The notes under the pieces: model-generated
The model's database searches: none
Seen by the model: the letters and a program-made list of their open reading frames with translations, nothing else
What the model was told of the DNA's origin: nothing
In this document: positions 1 to 64,000 of the stretch, piece after piece
How positions within the stretch are numbered: the first letter of the stretch is position 1
Layout: the number at the start of each line of letters is the position of its first letter
Translations under genes and position numbers: made by a program
NCBI GenBank assembly: GCA_029339505.1
Contig: JAQISU010000123.1
Location: 923,501-987,500 of the forward strand
Direction: 5' to 3'
Length of the DNA: 64,000 nt
Source of the DNA: Unio delphinus
Taxonomy: Eukaryota > Mollusca > Bivalvia > Unionida > Unionidae

Positions 1-2030
1 TCATGCCATGGTCTGGTCCTAAATGAAAATGGTGCTACTCAGCCATGCAAGTTTGTTACCACATTGGTAATCTTGAAAGTCATGTTATCATTACATCTTC
101 TGAATGCATGGTTATATCTCTGGTTTTTACAAATAGACTTTTTATGATGTCTGATTGGTCCTAAATGAAAATGGTGCCAATGGCTGACCTAGCAGCCATC
201 TTGAAATTCTTGCTATTACTAATCCTTCTGAATGGATTGTCGTATCAGCATGGGGTTTCACTAGACTTCTTTTGGGGTTTTTCACTAGACTTTTGGGGGT
301 TTTCACTAGACTTCTTATAGGGCTTTTCACTAGACTTCTTATAGGGCTTTTCACTAGACTTCTTATAGGGCTTTTCACTAGACTTCTTATTGGGGTTTTC
401 ACTAGACTTCTTATTAGGGGTTTTCACTAGACTTCTTATTGTATATAGTTGGTCCTCTATGAGATCATGCTGGTTATCATACTGGCCATTCTTAAAAATA
501 TAGCACTATGATAGCCACCTTGAAAGTCTTGTTATTGCTACACATCCAGAATGCATAGTCGTATCAACATTGGGTCTCACTAAAAGATTTATTATGATGT
601 ATTGTTTGGTCCTATATATTCATTGTACCAATCTGATATCCACTATGGCCATCACTGGCCATTTTGAAAATCTTTTTATAGCTACTAAACCTAGATGGAT
701 GTCTGATCAATATATAGTTTCCACTAAAAGACTTCTTTTGATGTCTACCTGGTCCTAAATAAAAATGATGCTAATCTGACATCCAATAATGACTTTTTAT
801 GATGACCAGTTGGTGTTATATGAAAATGATGCAGATCTGACAGTCAATATGGCTGACACAGCAGTCATCTTGAAAATCTTGTTTTCACAATGCCTTCTGA
901 ATTGTTAGATAAACATGAGGTTTTCACCAAACAACTGCTTATGTTGTTTAATTAGTTCTTAATGAGAATGTTGCTATTCTAATTCTCTGTATGGCCACCA
1001 TGACAAATTTGTTATTGCTACTTCTGATTGAATGTCATATTGACATATGGTTGTCACCAAAAGATTTCTTTTGATGTCAAATTGATCCCAAATGAAACTG
1101 GTGTCATTGTGAGGTCTGGTAAGACTGCCACTATAGCAGACATACCAGACCAAAAAGCAGTATCAGTTTCATTTAAGCAATAATGCAAATCTTGTTATCA
1201 CTACTCATCCTGGACAGAAATTCATACTGTCATGATTTTTGGCATAAGACTTCTTATCATGTCTATCTAATCCTGAATGAAATGGTGCTCATCTGGTGTC
1301 TAATAAATCTTCCATGAGGTCCAGTTTGAAAATTGTTATCACTTTTTCTACCAGATTAATGCTTTTATTAGCATGGGGCTTTGCTAAAAGAATTCTTAAA
1401 ATGTTTTGTTGATACTAAATTCAATTGTTGCTGATCTGAATTCCAATATGTAGCCATTTTGAAAATCCAGTTTTGTGACACCTCATAAATGTAAAAGTCA
1501 TTTTGACATGGTTTTCACCAGAAGAGTTCTTGTGGTTTCTAATTGATTCCTAAAGAAAATGGCCTCAATATGGCCACTATCGTTGCTATCTCTACTCCTC
1601 CCAGATGGATGACTCTATGAACAATGGCTTTTCACCAGTAGACTTCGTACCATGCTTAGCTAATCCAAAAGTTGTTTATCATATATCACTGTCTCCTCTA
1701 AGAGTGCATGATTGAGAGTCAAAAATCCCCTTGGTGTCAAAAATGGGGTTCAGATTGAGTAAATAAAGAACATTTTTGTTGGAATGGGGGAGCGTGGTGA
1801 CAAAAAAAGGAATTGAGCAGGGTGAAATAAAAAAAATTGGCATTATCCTATGCACAAAATGAGGGTAAAAGGAAGCACTGTACATCCAATAGTTGCCATG
1901 ATAAATGTCTTAAAAATCTTTTTGTCACTACTCCACCTGATTGGCCAATTATTATGACATGGAGATTATGCACCATGTCAGCTAATTTGACAATCTTGTT
2001 TTTGCTGAAGAATATTGGAGATGGTTTAAA
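1..2030. repeat. Degenerate satellite tract, family S1
   Basis: A motif set recurs irregularly every roughly 130-200 bp: ACTTCTTATGATGTCT, TTGGTCCTAAATGAAAATGG, a CTGACATCCAATATGGC-like segment, and CATCTTGAAAATCTTGTTAT. Units start near 140, 580, 740, 790 and 930 and decay toward 2030. The same family, in the same orientation, reappears at 56560-58960. No coding potential was seen. Confidence 0.75.
256..440. repeat. 24-27 bp tandem repeat nested in the S1 satellite
   Basis: Seven or so copies of CTAGACTTCTTATAGGGCTTTTCA with T/G-run length variation. This is a local amplification of one piece of the surrounding S1 unit. Because 24 and 27 are multiples of three, it leaves fortuitous minus-strand open frames (repeated KSPIRSLV and KPYKKSSE). 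Confidence 0.85.
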
Positions 2031-2730
2031 CATTCAGCAGTTAAAAGAAAGAAATGGTCTTATCATAAATTCATGGAATTTATTTCACCCAGTCAAGGGA
2101 TGGAAGTGAGTGAGAGAGAGAGTGTGTGTTTGTGTATAAGACTGAAAAATTACAAAAGATGCAGTTTAAATAATTTTGTTCAGTGTTGACTGTTACATTT
2201 CTCAGCTACTTTAAACCCAATATTTATTCATCTGATATAAGCTGAAAATGTCTTAAAATATTTAAAACACTAGATTCATTATTTGTGATCAAAGTATACT
2301 ACTAAAGTGTCCTTGCAAATCCACATATGATCCATATGATGCCACAAAATAATGTTTGCAATCATGGCTATGTGTACTTTTGTAAGGCTACTACTTTTAC
2401 AAAAGTCAAATTTGTTTATGTATTATAAACAGTGGTGTCATTAAATCTATAAATTTTTGGTCAGATGAATAGTCATGTGCCATTTAATATTATGTGATAT
2501 TTAAAACATGAAATTCACATTTGACCAGATACTGTAACTGCTCCAGTAGTTGTTCCATTCAGGAACCAAATTCAGGTATTGAAAGTGTAAACCCAACTTT
2601 GAAATGGATGTTTTTATTGAATAAAATACACATAGCAAATTGGGAAAAGGAACGGGAATGGAAATTTGCACATCAAATTCAAATAAACTGTTATCTTGAG
2701 AAGCTAAAGTTAAAATGTTGACACTTGCAG
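2031..2730. other. Upstream intron sequence, nothing recognisable
   Basis: Unique AT-rich sequence upstream of the first copine exon in the window. I looked for the earlier C2A exons, ending in the loop aspartates and a histidine before DFLG, and saw none. Confidence 0.5.
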
Positions 2731-55561
<52,831 letters not shown>

Positions 55562-55730
55562 TAGTTGTCTCCTGTTAGACACACAGTCATTCTATATTTG
55601 TTCACCTGAAACATTCACTCTTTCCTTCATGCCCCCCCCCCCATATATATTATATGGATTATCACTTTCACTATGTCCATTTCTCAGTCTGTAACCTGTT
55701 AATCTGTTTATAATAAAATACACAAATACA
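55562..55730 (+). promoter_or_regulatory. Candidate copine 3' UTR and poly(A) signal
   Basis: The sequence after the TGA contains a C-run and an AT stretch. An AATAAA at 55712-55717 could end the transcript about 170 nt after the stop. Other AATAAA motifs lie much further on (for example near 60298), so a longer 3' UTR is possible. RNA data would decide. Confidence 0.4.
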
Positions 55731-55734
55731 CGGT

Positions 55735-55815
55735 ATGATATAAATACACTATGGCACAAATACACTGTATGGCACAAAAGAACTGGACAGGTGCAAACTG
55801 TATGGCACAAATACA
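55735..55815. repeat. Short ATGGCACAAATACACTGT repeats
   Basis: Four imperfect copies of about 20 bp lie just after the candidate poly(A) site. Confidence 0.75.
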
Positions 55816-56559
55816 CTAGGCATTTTAAAACATTAGCAACAGACTAGTATGTGAGCTGGAAAGTGTATTTAAAAATAATAGGCTAGGAAGTTGATGCCAT
55901 GCTTACCACCTAATGATTTGATACACATTCTGTATGCATGCATTAGGTCATAATCAGATCAACAGCATTCTAGCTCGAAAGCAGAATTAGTTACAAAATT
56001 GGACAGTACAATTACCACTATTGCCATCAATAATTAATTACAAAATTGAATGATAAAATTATAGCTATTGCAATTCTACAAGTTATATCCTGGTGTTCAC
56101 CTGGTCTGACCTTGGTTAGCATCAAATTTGAATGATGATGTAGAAGTTGCTATATACACTATAATTGGCAAGTCAAACGAGCCAAATCTAGGACCTACAT
56201 TTATTACATTTTCTCCATATTTTGAGTTGTGTGTTGAAATTTACCTATAGTTGGCACCATGTAGTCACTATACTGTAGAGGTAATTTAGAATGCTACCAC
56301 CTAAACACACACTCTCTCTCTCCTCTCGCCTCCTTTACTAGTCATATATCAGAATAGCTTATTTCATTATCTGTGATATATCTTTCTCATCCACAATCCA
56401 TTCATTACCAGTAAACTGTCGTATCCACCATTCATTTATTACTTATAATCTATCTGTCATCCATTCATTGGCAGAAGTTTGTTATCACTACTTCTCCTAA
56501 ACTATATGGAGAATACCATGATATTTTACACTCATATTAATCATCAGTATGGCAGGTAT
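55816..56559. other. Unassigned sequence downstream of copine
   Basis: AT-rich, with a short CTCTCTCT run near 56315. No gene was seen. Confidence 0.4.
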
Positions 56560-58107
56560 GACATTAATCTTGTAAATATCACTACTTCTCCTGAATGGAG
56601 ATTTTCACTTTAAGACTTGGTATGATGTCCTGTTGGTCCTAAATGAAAATGGTGCCCAACAGGTGTCAGATATTGTCAAATCAATATCTGTCTTGAAAAT
56701 CGTGTTCTCTACCATTGAACTGGTCATATTAGTATGTGGTTTTCAGTAGAAGACTTATGATGCCTTGTTGGTCATTGCTCTGTACCGACATATGATTGGC
56801 ATTGAAAGACTTATTATGATGTCTTGTTGGTCATTAATGAAAACGTTACAGCTCTGATATCCAAATAAATCTCGATATTGCTGCTCTGTACTGACATGGG
56901 ATTGGCATTGAAAGACTTATGATGTCTAGTTGGTCATCAATAGACTTATTAATATTTTATTGGTCATGAATGAAAATTATTGATTTATTGGTCATGAATG
57001 AAAATTATTGATTTCTTGTTGGTCATGAATGAAATTTATTGATTTCTTATTGGTCATGAATGAAAATTATTGATTTCTTGTTGGTCTTGAATGAAATTTA
57101 TCATGATGCCTTGCTGGTCATTAATGAATATTTTTATGTCTTGTTGGTCATTAATAAATATTATTATGTCTTGTTGGTCATTAATGAATATTTTTATGTC
57201 TTGTATGTCATTAATGAAACTTATTATGATGTCTTGTTGGTCATTTATGAATATTTTTATGTCTTGTATGTCATTAATGAAACTTATTATGTCTTGTTGG
57301 TCATTTATGAATATTTTTATGTCTTGTATGTCATTAATGAAACTTATTATGTCTTGTTGATCAATGAATGAAAATAGTTCTAAGGTAACTTATAACATGT
57401 TGGTAATTGCAGCCATTTTGAAAATGTCATAACTACTTGGCCTGAATTGATGGTCACATCAACTTGGGGTTTTCACTACACATTTCTTATGTTGGTACTA
57501 ATGGTGCTTTAGCTCTTTCAGCCCCAAGAAACTTATCAGTAACACTATTACTGTGCCCCAGCCACACTAAGCTGTGACTAGCTGCTTGTGCCTCATAGTG
57601 TTTTACCTGTTTGGATAATTTTGTAGAAATCATGCACATGCCTTCACATTTACTTTAATTTCTCTTCTTGTATCAAATATTAATCCATGAAAATTTCACC
57701 AATTAATCCAAATTAATTTATCTACACAGTGATGTATTTTTCTTTCTATTTTTCCAAGTCTTTCACAATTTATTTATAAATTTTTTAACAAAATTATGTG
57801 CGACATTGTTAGGAATATCACATCATCAGCCATTAAAATAAACCAGGAAAATCTAATATGTGATATGGTTTGAAACAATTTGTACATACATTACTTGACA
57901 ATGTTTACATCCAGTTTTTGGTTAAGATAGAACTTTGTTCAATAAACACATTTTGCAGGTTGGATACTACGTTTGTTTGGTGATACCAATATGCATTTTT
58001 AGGCATATGGATTGGTTTTGTTGCGATGTCTGTGTACAGTTTCTCAGAAATAATAATAAGTGAAAAAAGATAAGATTTCTCTCTTTTCCTTGTCTATTTG
58101 TCATTGT

Positions 58108-58396
58108 ATGTTGTAGTTCCAGGATTCATTCCACTAAAATCATTGATTTGGATAGACAGAAGACGATCGTTCCAATCTGCTAGATCGGCAGAAACTTTTT
58201 CATTTTCGCTATCAGCATCCGCTTTTTCTGACTATTCAATCTCAAGAATCTTCAATGTCCCATTCGAAATCTCGCAAATTATCCAACTGTCGAACATATC
58301 TCTCCACTAATTACTCAATATTTTCGAGATCAAACCCGAGAAACTCCTCATTCTCGCCCTCACTGCCATCAAAAACCACTCGTGCTTCCGCCATCA
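58108..58396 (-). pseudogene. piggyBac-like transposase N-terminal fragment
   Basis: On the minus strand, ATG codons near 58396 begin MMAEARVVFDGSEGENEEFL, followed by GFDLENIE. After frame changes the sequence gives SEKADADSENEKVSADLADW, then NDRLLSIQINDFSGMNPG. An acidic start followed by W-x-x-x-x, I-x-x-F-G-x-PG is the typical N-terminus of piggyBac-family transposases. The catalytic domain is absent. No TTAA-flanked ends were found. Confidence 0.6.
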
Positions 58397-58544
58397 TTTT
58401 ACGATTTTTTAAGAAGAAAAAACGTGTATTGAAACGGATCCCAAGTAGTAATCCTTGCTTTCCGAACAATTAAAGTTTGCCCAAACGAACGTAAATTCAT
58501 TTCTGATTGACTACATGTGGGTCTGATGCTATGAAAAGCCCCAT

Positions 58545-58690
58545 TTGTAACCAATCAGAGACTTTCTCTCGACCATACATTCGGACCGTATAAAAGCGGT
58601 ACCGGCCATTGAATGCAGTCGAAAATCTACGCTAAAATATGGTATAGGCTGTTGAATGCAGAAACGGGATTATGCGTAAACATGGCATCG
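58545..58690 (+). promoter_or_regulatory. CCAAT- and TATA-like promoter segment
   Basis: AACCAATCAG at about 58548 is followed by CCGTATAAAAGCGG at about 58586, about 40 bp apart, in locally GC-richer DNA. An ATG at 58682 opens only 32 codons. It could be a transposon promoter belonging with the piggyBac-like fragment, or chance. Confidence 0.35.
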
Positions 58691-58960
58691 GGGCCGAATG
58701 AGTTAGTAACATCAGTCCTCCATGGTGGGCATCTTGATCATGTTGATGCTCTTGTTGTACCTGCTATACTGAAAGAGTAGTTGTATTAAGACAATTGTTT
58801 CTTAAAAAACTTTGATATCTAGTTGGTCCAAAATAAAGATGGTGGCACTTGGACATCCTGTCTTGTGATCACTTCTTCCAAATGAGTAGTAATTTTTACA
58901 TTTCATGATGTCTAGATAGTCCTTAATGCTAATCTGACATCTAGTATTGAGTTTATGAAG

Positions 58961-60008
58961 ACAGGTACATAATATACAAGTTAATTTTGGCCAGATTCTG
59001 TACTTATTTGCATTTCAATGAACAAGTCAACAGTCATCCATATGACATTGATTTTAAGGTAGGAGGATTTTGACTCAGTTTGGTTGTTCTGTCTTGTGAT
59101 CCTAATAAAACAAACAAGTATGAATGGATATTTATCAGACCTAGTTTTTGAGTACATCAAAAGAATGCTTTAAATGATAGTATTTAAAAACCTCCTCCTT
59201 CCCAAGCAAATATCAGTTATAGATTTAACTAAACATTGCATGCATTTATTGATTGACATTGTCAGAGACAAATTCAATGATCTTCTATCAGTACTAGATT
59301 CAAAGTCAAAGGTCATGACAGAAGATTGTGTACTGCACTTACAATTATCTTGCTTACACGTTAACCATAAAATATTTTTGAACACGAAAGTATTTTGGAA
59401 TTTCATAAGAATATCAGATTCTTTAAATATTCAACTTTTAAAAGATTCAAAGCACAAAAGAAACTGACTTATCATTGATTAGTGTAATGTATTTTATGCC
59501 AGTAGAGTGTCAGTGATAGTCCCTTCAAGGGGCTTTTGTTATGTATTTAACTCTATTTGGTTGATACTGATGTGAAGATGAGAATGTGATGCACTATCTT
59601 TGTGAGGTATCATAAATTTTGTGGTTGATACATTCAAAGACCCGTTGAACACTGATACTTCTGTACAAACAATAGGACTGCTTTTCCCAATCCATGAACA
59701 TAGATGGGTACTGTTGAAACTGTCATTTTTTAAAAACAAAACCACAAAAATTAATACCCGTGAAAATGAATAAGTTAACACTATTTCAGATATGAATGAT
59801 TAACAATGATACATTCTTGTGTTCATTACCTTAACTTGCACACTAGTATTCATGTTATATATAACTGTGGAATGTATATAAATGTCTTTTACCTACTTCA
59901 TTTGAATAATAGCTCAGCACTGAATAAGAATCATCATGGCAAAATGTATTCATTACTGTAATAGCAAATCTGTCAGCAAAATTGTGTTCTTTATTGACAT
60001 GTGTTTAT
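58961..60008. other. Unassigned sequence
   Basis: Contains a 97-codon + frame (59174-59467) with no recognisable domain and no support for being a gene. No repeat was recognised. Confidence 0.35.
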
Positions 60009-60138
60009 TATGTATGTATGTATGTATGTATGTATGTATGTATGTATGTATGTATGTATGTATGTATGTATGTATGTATGTATGTATGTATGTATGTATG
60101 TATGTATGTATGTATGTATTTATGTATGTATGTATGTA
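60009..60138. repeat. (TATG)n microsatellite, about 32 copies
   Basis: Pure TATG repeat with one TATT interruption near 60117. The frames that read YVCM repeats are artefacts. Confidence 0.97.
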
Positions 60139-60429
60139 ATGGAAATATGTAAAGAATTGGAGAAATGCCTCATAAGTGATGTCTTTTACAAAGTGTGTAC
60201 ATTATACATATGTATGTTTTACTTTTAAGCTACTTTACAAGTTCATTGCAAGAATGAATAGCTATGTTGATATTGGATTTTGTATTTTTGATAACATGAA
60301 TAAAGCATTGGTCTGTGACCTGTATTATTCATTACCATTTTTAATACAATGTGTCATTATACACTGTTTTCAAAGATCTTCAGTGACAAACTCCAGGCAT
60401 TTGCTTTTACACTGTATATTCATTATAGC

Positions 60430-60620
60430 TGTTGTAAGGTATCTTGATCTGCTACATACCATATAATATATGTACTGTTTATATCAGTCAATATTGATCA
60501 CTTTATACCATATTATATTTGTACTGTATATGTCAGTCAATATTGATCACTTTATACCATATTATATTTGTAATGTTTATATCAGTCAATATTGATCTGC
60601 TAAATACCATGCAATGTGTG
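60430..60620. repeat. ~61-bp tandem repeat, three copies
   Basis: Copies of TATCAGTCAATATTGATCAC plus TTTATACCATATTATATTTGTAATGTT. Confidence 0.88.
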
Positions 60621-61603
60621 TACAAAAAAAGCAGTAAATAATTGAATCAGATTTAAGTTTTAAATCTTATTTCTGTTTGTATTAGCTTCATTAGCATATC
60701 ATAATTTCAAATGCCTGAATTCGTATATGGATAGAAATGTGGAGTGTTATTAGACATATTTTTATCAGTTTGATGGAGGTTAGCTAGCCAAGGGCAAGCT
60801 GACAGTAAAATTTAACTTTCCCTTGGGGGTTTGAGTTTACCTCAAAACATGACAATAAAACACCACAACTAAAGGATAAAGAAAGAAAGGTAATATTGTA
60901 AAATGAGAAACAAGATGTTTATATTTATTTTTATAAATTTATAACTTTTGCCTTGTTACTTTTGTTTGCAATTTTAAATAGCATGTATATGTAGATGATG
61001 AAAGAAAGAATTAGAATCCAGATGTATTTTGAAGAGCAGAGATAGATGTATATCATAATAGACATATACATGGATTTGTATTTTTACAAATGGCTATATT
61101 TTAAGAGAGTGTGGTCTTTAGGAAGAAAAATTTAAATAGCTAAAAACAGAACTGTGTTAACTTAATTTTAATTTATCATTAGTTTTCTTTATCAATATTT
61201 CCACTTTACATTTAGTTAATGATACAGTTTTTAGTATCAAAGCTAGTGTGAAAAGAAAGAAAACTTCCCTTGTTAAATATTACATTGAAATTCATGACAT
61301 GCATGTAAACAATTTTATCACAAGCTGATTCTTGAGAATGATTTGAGAACACTTTGATCCATTTAATTAGTTTTCAACTAGCAAGGTCTCATACAATAAT
61401 GATCACATAAACAATAGATTATGAATGCTGCTTGTATTTACTAAATATTTAGGTGGCTATTGCAATAAAATAGTTAATGCAACTCTACTGATTCTTTAAT
61501 CAAAACAGACTTGAGGTAACAATTTTATTGTCACCATATGCGTCATTGGGATTGGGTACAGGTTCTGACAACTTAAATTAGCCCTCTCCCTAAACAATAC
61601 AAG
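60621..61603. other. Unassigned AT-rich sequence
   Basis: No coding frame or repeat was recognised. Confidence 0.4.
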
Positions 61604-61843
61604 AGGGACCCCGACTGGTCTAAAGCACTCTCCATTAAGGATCCCTGCCATCTCACCTCTGTCTGCGTGGGTTCGAGTCTCAGATTCGGCTTATGTGGGT
61701 ATGTGAGAAAGCTTACCAGTAGCTTCTCGTGGGTCAATGGTTCTTTCCGGGTTTTTGGGGTTCTTCCTCCACCATTAATACTGGCCACCATGTATAGCCT
61801 ATCTTATGCTGAAAAATTATGTTAAACCCTACAACAACAACAT
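61604..61843 (+). mobile_element. SINE family A copy in + orientation with AACAACAAC tail
   Basis: Head GACTGGTCTAAAGCACTCTC (A-box-like) and GTGGGTTCGAGTCTC (a near-consensus B box, GGTTCGANTCC type), a body, and a tail ACAACAACAACAT. AATACAAG flanks both sides (61596-61603 and 61844-61851). This copy best shows the 5' to 3' structure of the family. Confidence 0.92.
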
Positions 61844-61851
61844 AATACAAG

Positions 61852-63800
61852 TATTACAACATAAAATTAATGGAAAAATTATTGTAAGGCAGACACAGTG
61901 ACAGTAATCATGATTTGAGTAAGTTACTGAAATCGTTCTGTAGTGCCACACAGTACTCATGATGTACAATTCCTCATTTTTCATTGACATCACCCTTTCC
62001 ATAAAGCAGTAAATCTAAGCTAATAGTTGCATGTGACATTCAAAGAAATTGCAGACTGATTTGTCCTTTTAAAGAAAATATCCTCATCAACAAAATGAAA
62101 AGCATTTGTTAACATCAGAAGTTCAGAACTTTATGTATATCATGTTGTTAACATTGACCCATTAAGTTAAATTGTGCACTTCTTGTAAGTGGATGCTGTA
62201 TTTTGCTGTGATACTTTTGATTTGAAAAACATGTTGCATCAGCTGAACATCATATTATTCACCTTCTTTTAATTAGTCATAAACATTTTACATGTTGTGG
62301 ATGCACTTTCTGAAAGTTTCTACCTCTTGCGACATGTCTGATTTGTATTGTATGATGCTCCATTTATTATGCCATTTTTAGTACCTGTGTATTAATTAAT
62401 TTGACTACGTTTTCATTATTACTTACTCCTCTTTGCAAATTTTAATGATATTCCAAAGATGTGCAAACCTTAAGCCAAAATGGTTCAAGGATATAAACTT
62501 TTATCATAAATTCCGCTCAAATTTGTCCTTTAGCAAATTCAGTTTCTTATTGTTTTAAGATGTGTTTTAAGTTATCTAATACCATTTCAACGAATTATTG
62601 ACCAGTATTTGTATTTTTATGAATATCAATTTTATGCTCTATGTATATGAATACTGTTGTTTCTTGTGTCTTGTACTTTCTTGTTTATAGGTTTTCCTCC
62701 ATGCTTATGGCATAGCATCCTTTCTTATTACCAAATATAGTTTACAGTGCTAAAAGTAGCAACAGACTTTATGGTTTTACTAAAATTGGGTAGAAAGTAG
62801 ACAGCCACTGACCTTTCATGTCAGTATGTACAGGGAGGTAATGCTATATTTTAGGGAACAAATTACAATAGTTATCCCTTGGAGTTTGTTCTCCTGCTAC
62901 TGTAAGTACTATTAGAAACAGTTGTTGAAAATAATTCTCATGTACATAATAGTAACCCTAAATGATGACAGCCAGTTAGTTAATGTATCAGCTATCAGAT
63001 CAGATATATTGAATGCTGTATTTCAAAGAAACAAGGTTGCTTATTGGTTGAAAATAATTATTAATTATTAGTAAATTATACATAGTAGTAAGGCTTGAAA
63101 TTTAAATAATTTTAATTTTATCACTGTTGCTGCTCAGATACTATGGAGATAAATGGGTGATGGATTTGTGTAGTGACCATCTTCAGCAGCATTTTTATCA
63201 TTTGAAAAGTTTCCTTTCAGATATATCATTCATATAATATATGCCTGATTTGCTAAGCTTGACATGAAAAGTGTAGTAATTTGGCCTCAAATTAAGATTA
63301 TGACATGTGAGGACTGAATTAGTTGTCTGTGCATTATAGCACCAGAAGTGCATTAAAAAAGAACCTGGATAAAATATCCTTATATGACCCTTTTGTCAGT
63401 CAATAAATTTGTTTCAGTTTTGTGTAATAAATTATCTGCTGTATACATTTTAGATATTTAAAAACGTTTTTGTCAAGTTTGATTTAAAATGAGTCATGCT
63501 CAATTTAAACAGCCTATATCCTGGTATAACTTAATAAACGCTGTGCTAGATCATTTTTAAAGGTTTGGAAGAATTAAAAAAAAACTGTCTTTATATAAAT
63601 TTGTTTTAAAATATTTGATTTTTCCCTATTGAACCAGATATATTTACATCTACCCAGACAAAATCAGAAACTAAATAAGGTTACATGATCCATATCTGTT
63701 AGGTTTGATATTTTGCATCTGTAACAAGGCAATGCATTAATTTTATTTGATGCTTACTGTTAATCCATTTTTCCAGATGTTTGGCGGATTTAAGTACAGG
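61852..63800. other. Unassigned AT-rich sequence
   Basis: About 2 kb with no recognisable gene or repeat. The sequence could include distal 3' UTR or intergenic DNA. Confidence 0.4.
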
Positions 63801-63804
63801 CAAA

Positions 63805-64000
63805 TCTGTCTAAGCCCCAAGTGACCTCTCTGGTGGCCAAGTCATACCAAAGACTATTTAAAGATGGTACTAACGGCTGTCTTGCTTGGCACTCAGAATT
63901 ATGAGACTAATGTTAGGATCAGTTTGCATGGTGTCAATATGTGAATGAGTTGGGAGTCATGCTACATCTGCAACATGATTCCCAAGCGCTAAACATCACT
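63805..64000 (+). mobile_element. SINE family B copy, cut by window end
   Basis: TTGGCACTCAGAATTATGAG, GTTAGGATCAGTTTGCATGG and AAGCGCTAAACATCACT align with 50640-50755 of the copy at 50525. The tRNA-like head is diverged and the 3' end is outside the window. Confidence 0.75.

Larger units (their letters stand above)
56560..58960. repeat. Second tract of degenerate satellite S1
   Basis: TGTTGGTCCTAAATGAAAATGG at about 56630, TTGGTCATTAATGAAAA units, and TAGTTGGTCCAAAATAAAGA at about 58830 match the family at 1-2030 in the same orientation. At 57000-57370 the unit has collapsed to a tight array of TTATTATGTCTTGTTGGTCA plus TTAATGAA. A unique insert occupies about 57500-58800. Confidence 0.78.

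Noticed and set aside
59174..59467. 97-codon + frame as a small gene
   Set aside because: No domain, no splice or promoter support, and AT-rich DNA gives such lengths by chance.
59936..60228. Frames reading YVCM repeats
   Set aside because: They are translations of a TATG microsatellite.

Overview
This is a eukaryotic, AT-rich, intron- and repeat-dominated window with no sign of bacterial gene organisation. It holds one clear host gene on the + strand: a copine (calcium-dependent phospholipid-binding protein with two C2 domains and a von Willebrand A-type copine domain). Sixteen exons from 2731 to 55561 join without a frame break into 457 codons plus a stop. The product lacks its first half C2A domain, which must lie upstream of the window. 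The residues resemble the CPNE5/8/9 branch. Long introns, DIRS-like retroelements, and tRNA-headed SINEs whose body resembles sequences I associate with molluscs suggest a lophotrochozoan, perhaps a bivalve. The species is inference only.

Layout. 1-2030: degenerate satellite. 2731-12579: copine exons 1-4, with a 44-47 bp array, a SINE with perfect target duplications, a pogo/Tigger-type element and a hAT-type element with perfect 8-bp duplications. 12580-17573: a 107-bp higher-order minisatellite interrupted by an internally deleted Tigger element. 17574-21815: exons 5-7 with several arrays. 21816-33443: an 11.6-kb intron holding a nearly end-to-end DIRS-like retrotransposon (about 22447-30002), an older 5'-truncated relative and more SINEs. 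33444-42225: exons 8-13, a probable piggyBac remnant and three arrays. 42610-48648: about 70 copies of an 86-bp satellite filling one intron. 48758-55561: exons 14-16 and a decayed third DIRS copy. 55562-64000: probable 3' UTR, a second tract of the satellite seen at 1-2030, a piggyBac-like N-terminal fragment, a TATG microsatellite and further SINEs.

The coding information is about 1.4 kb of host exons. Everything else that can be interpreted is mobile or tandem DNA, often nested (SINE in hAT in a duplicated segment; Tigger in a minisatellite; SINEs in a minisatellite). The most informative non-host structure is the DIRS-like element. It has near-perfect inverted terminal repeats, an internal complementary region joining the complements of both outer ends, gag-, RT-, RNase H- and tyrosine-recombinase-like remnants, and two internal repeat arrays of its own. 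I saw no CRISPR array, operon, rRNA or convincing functional tRNA gene.
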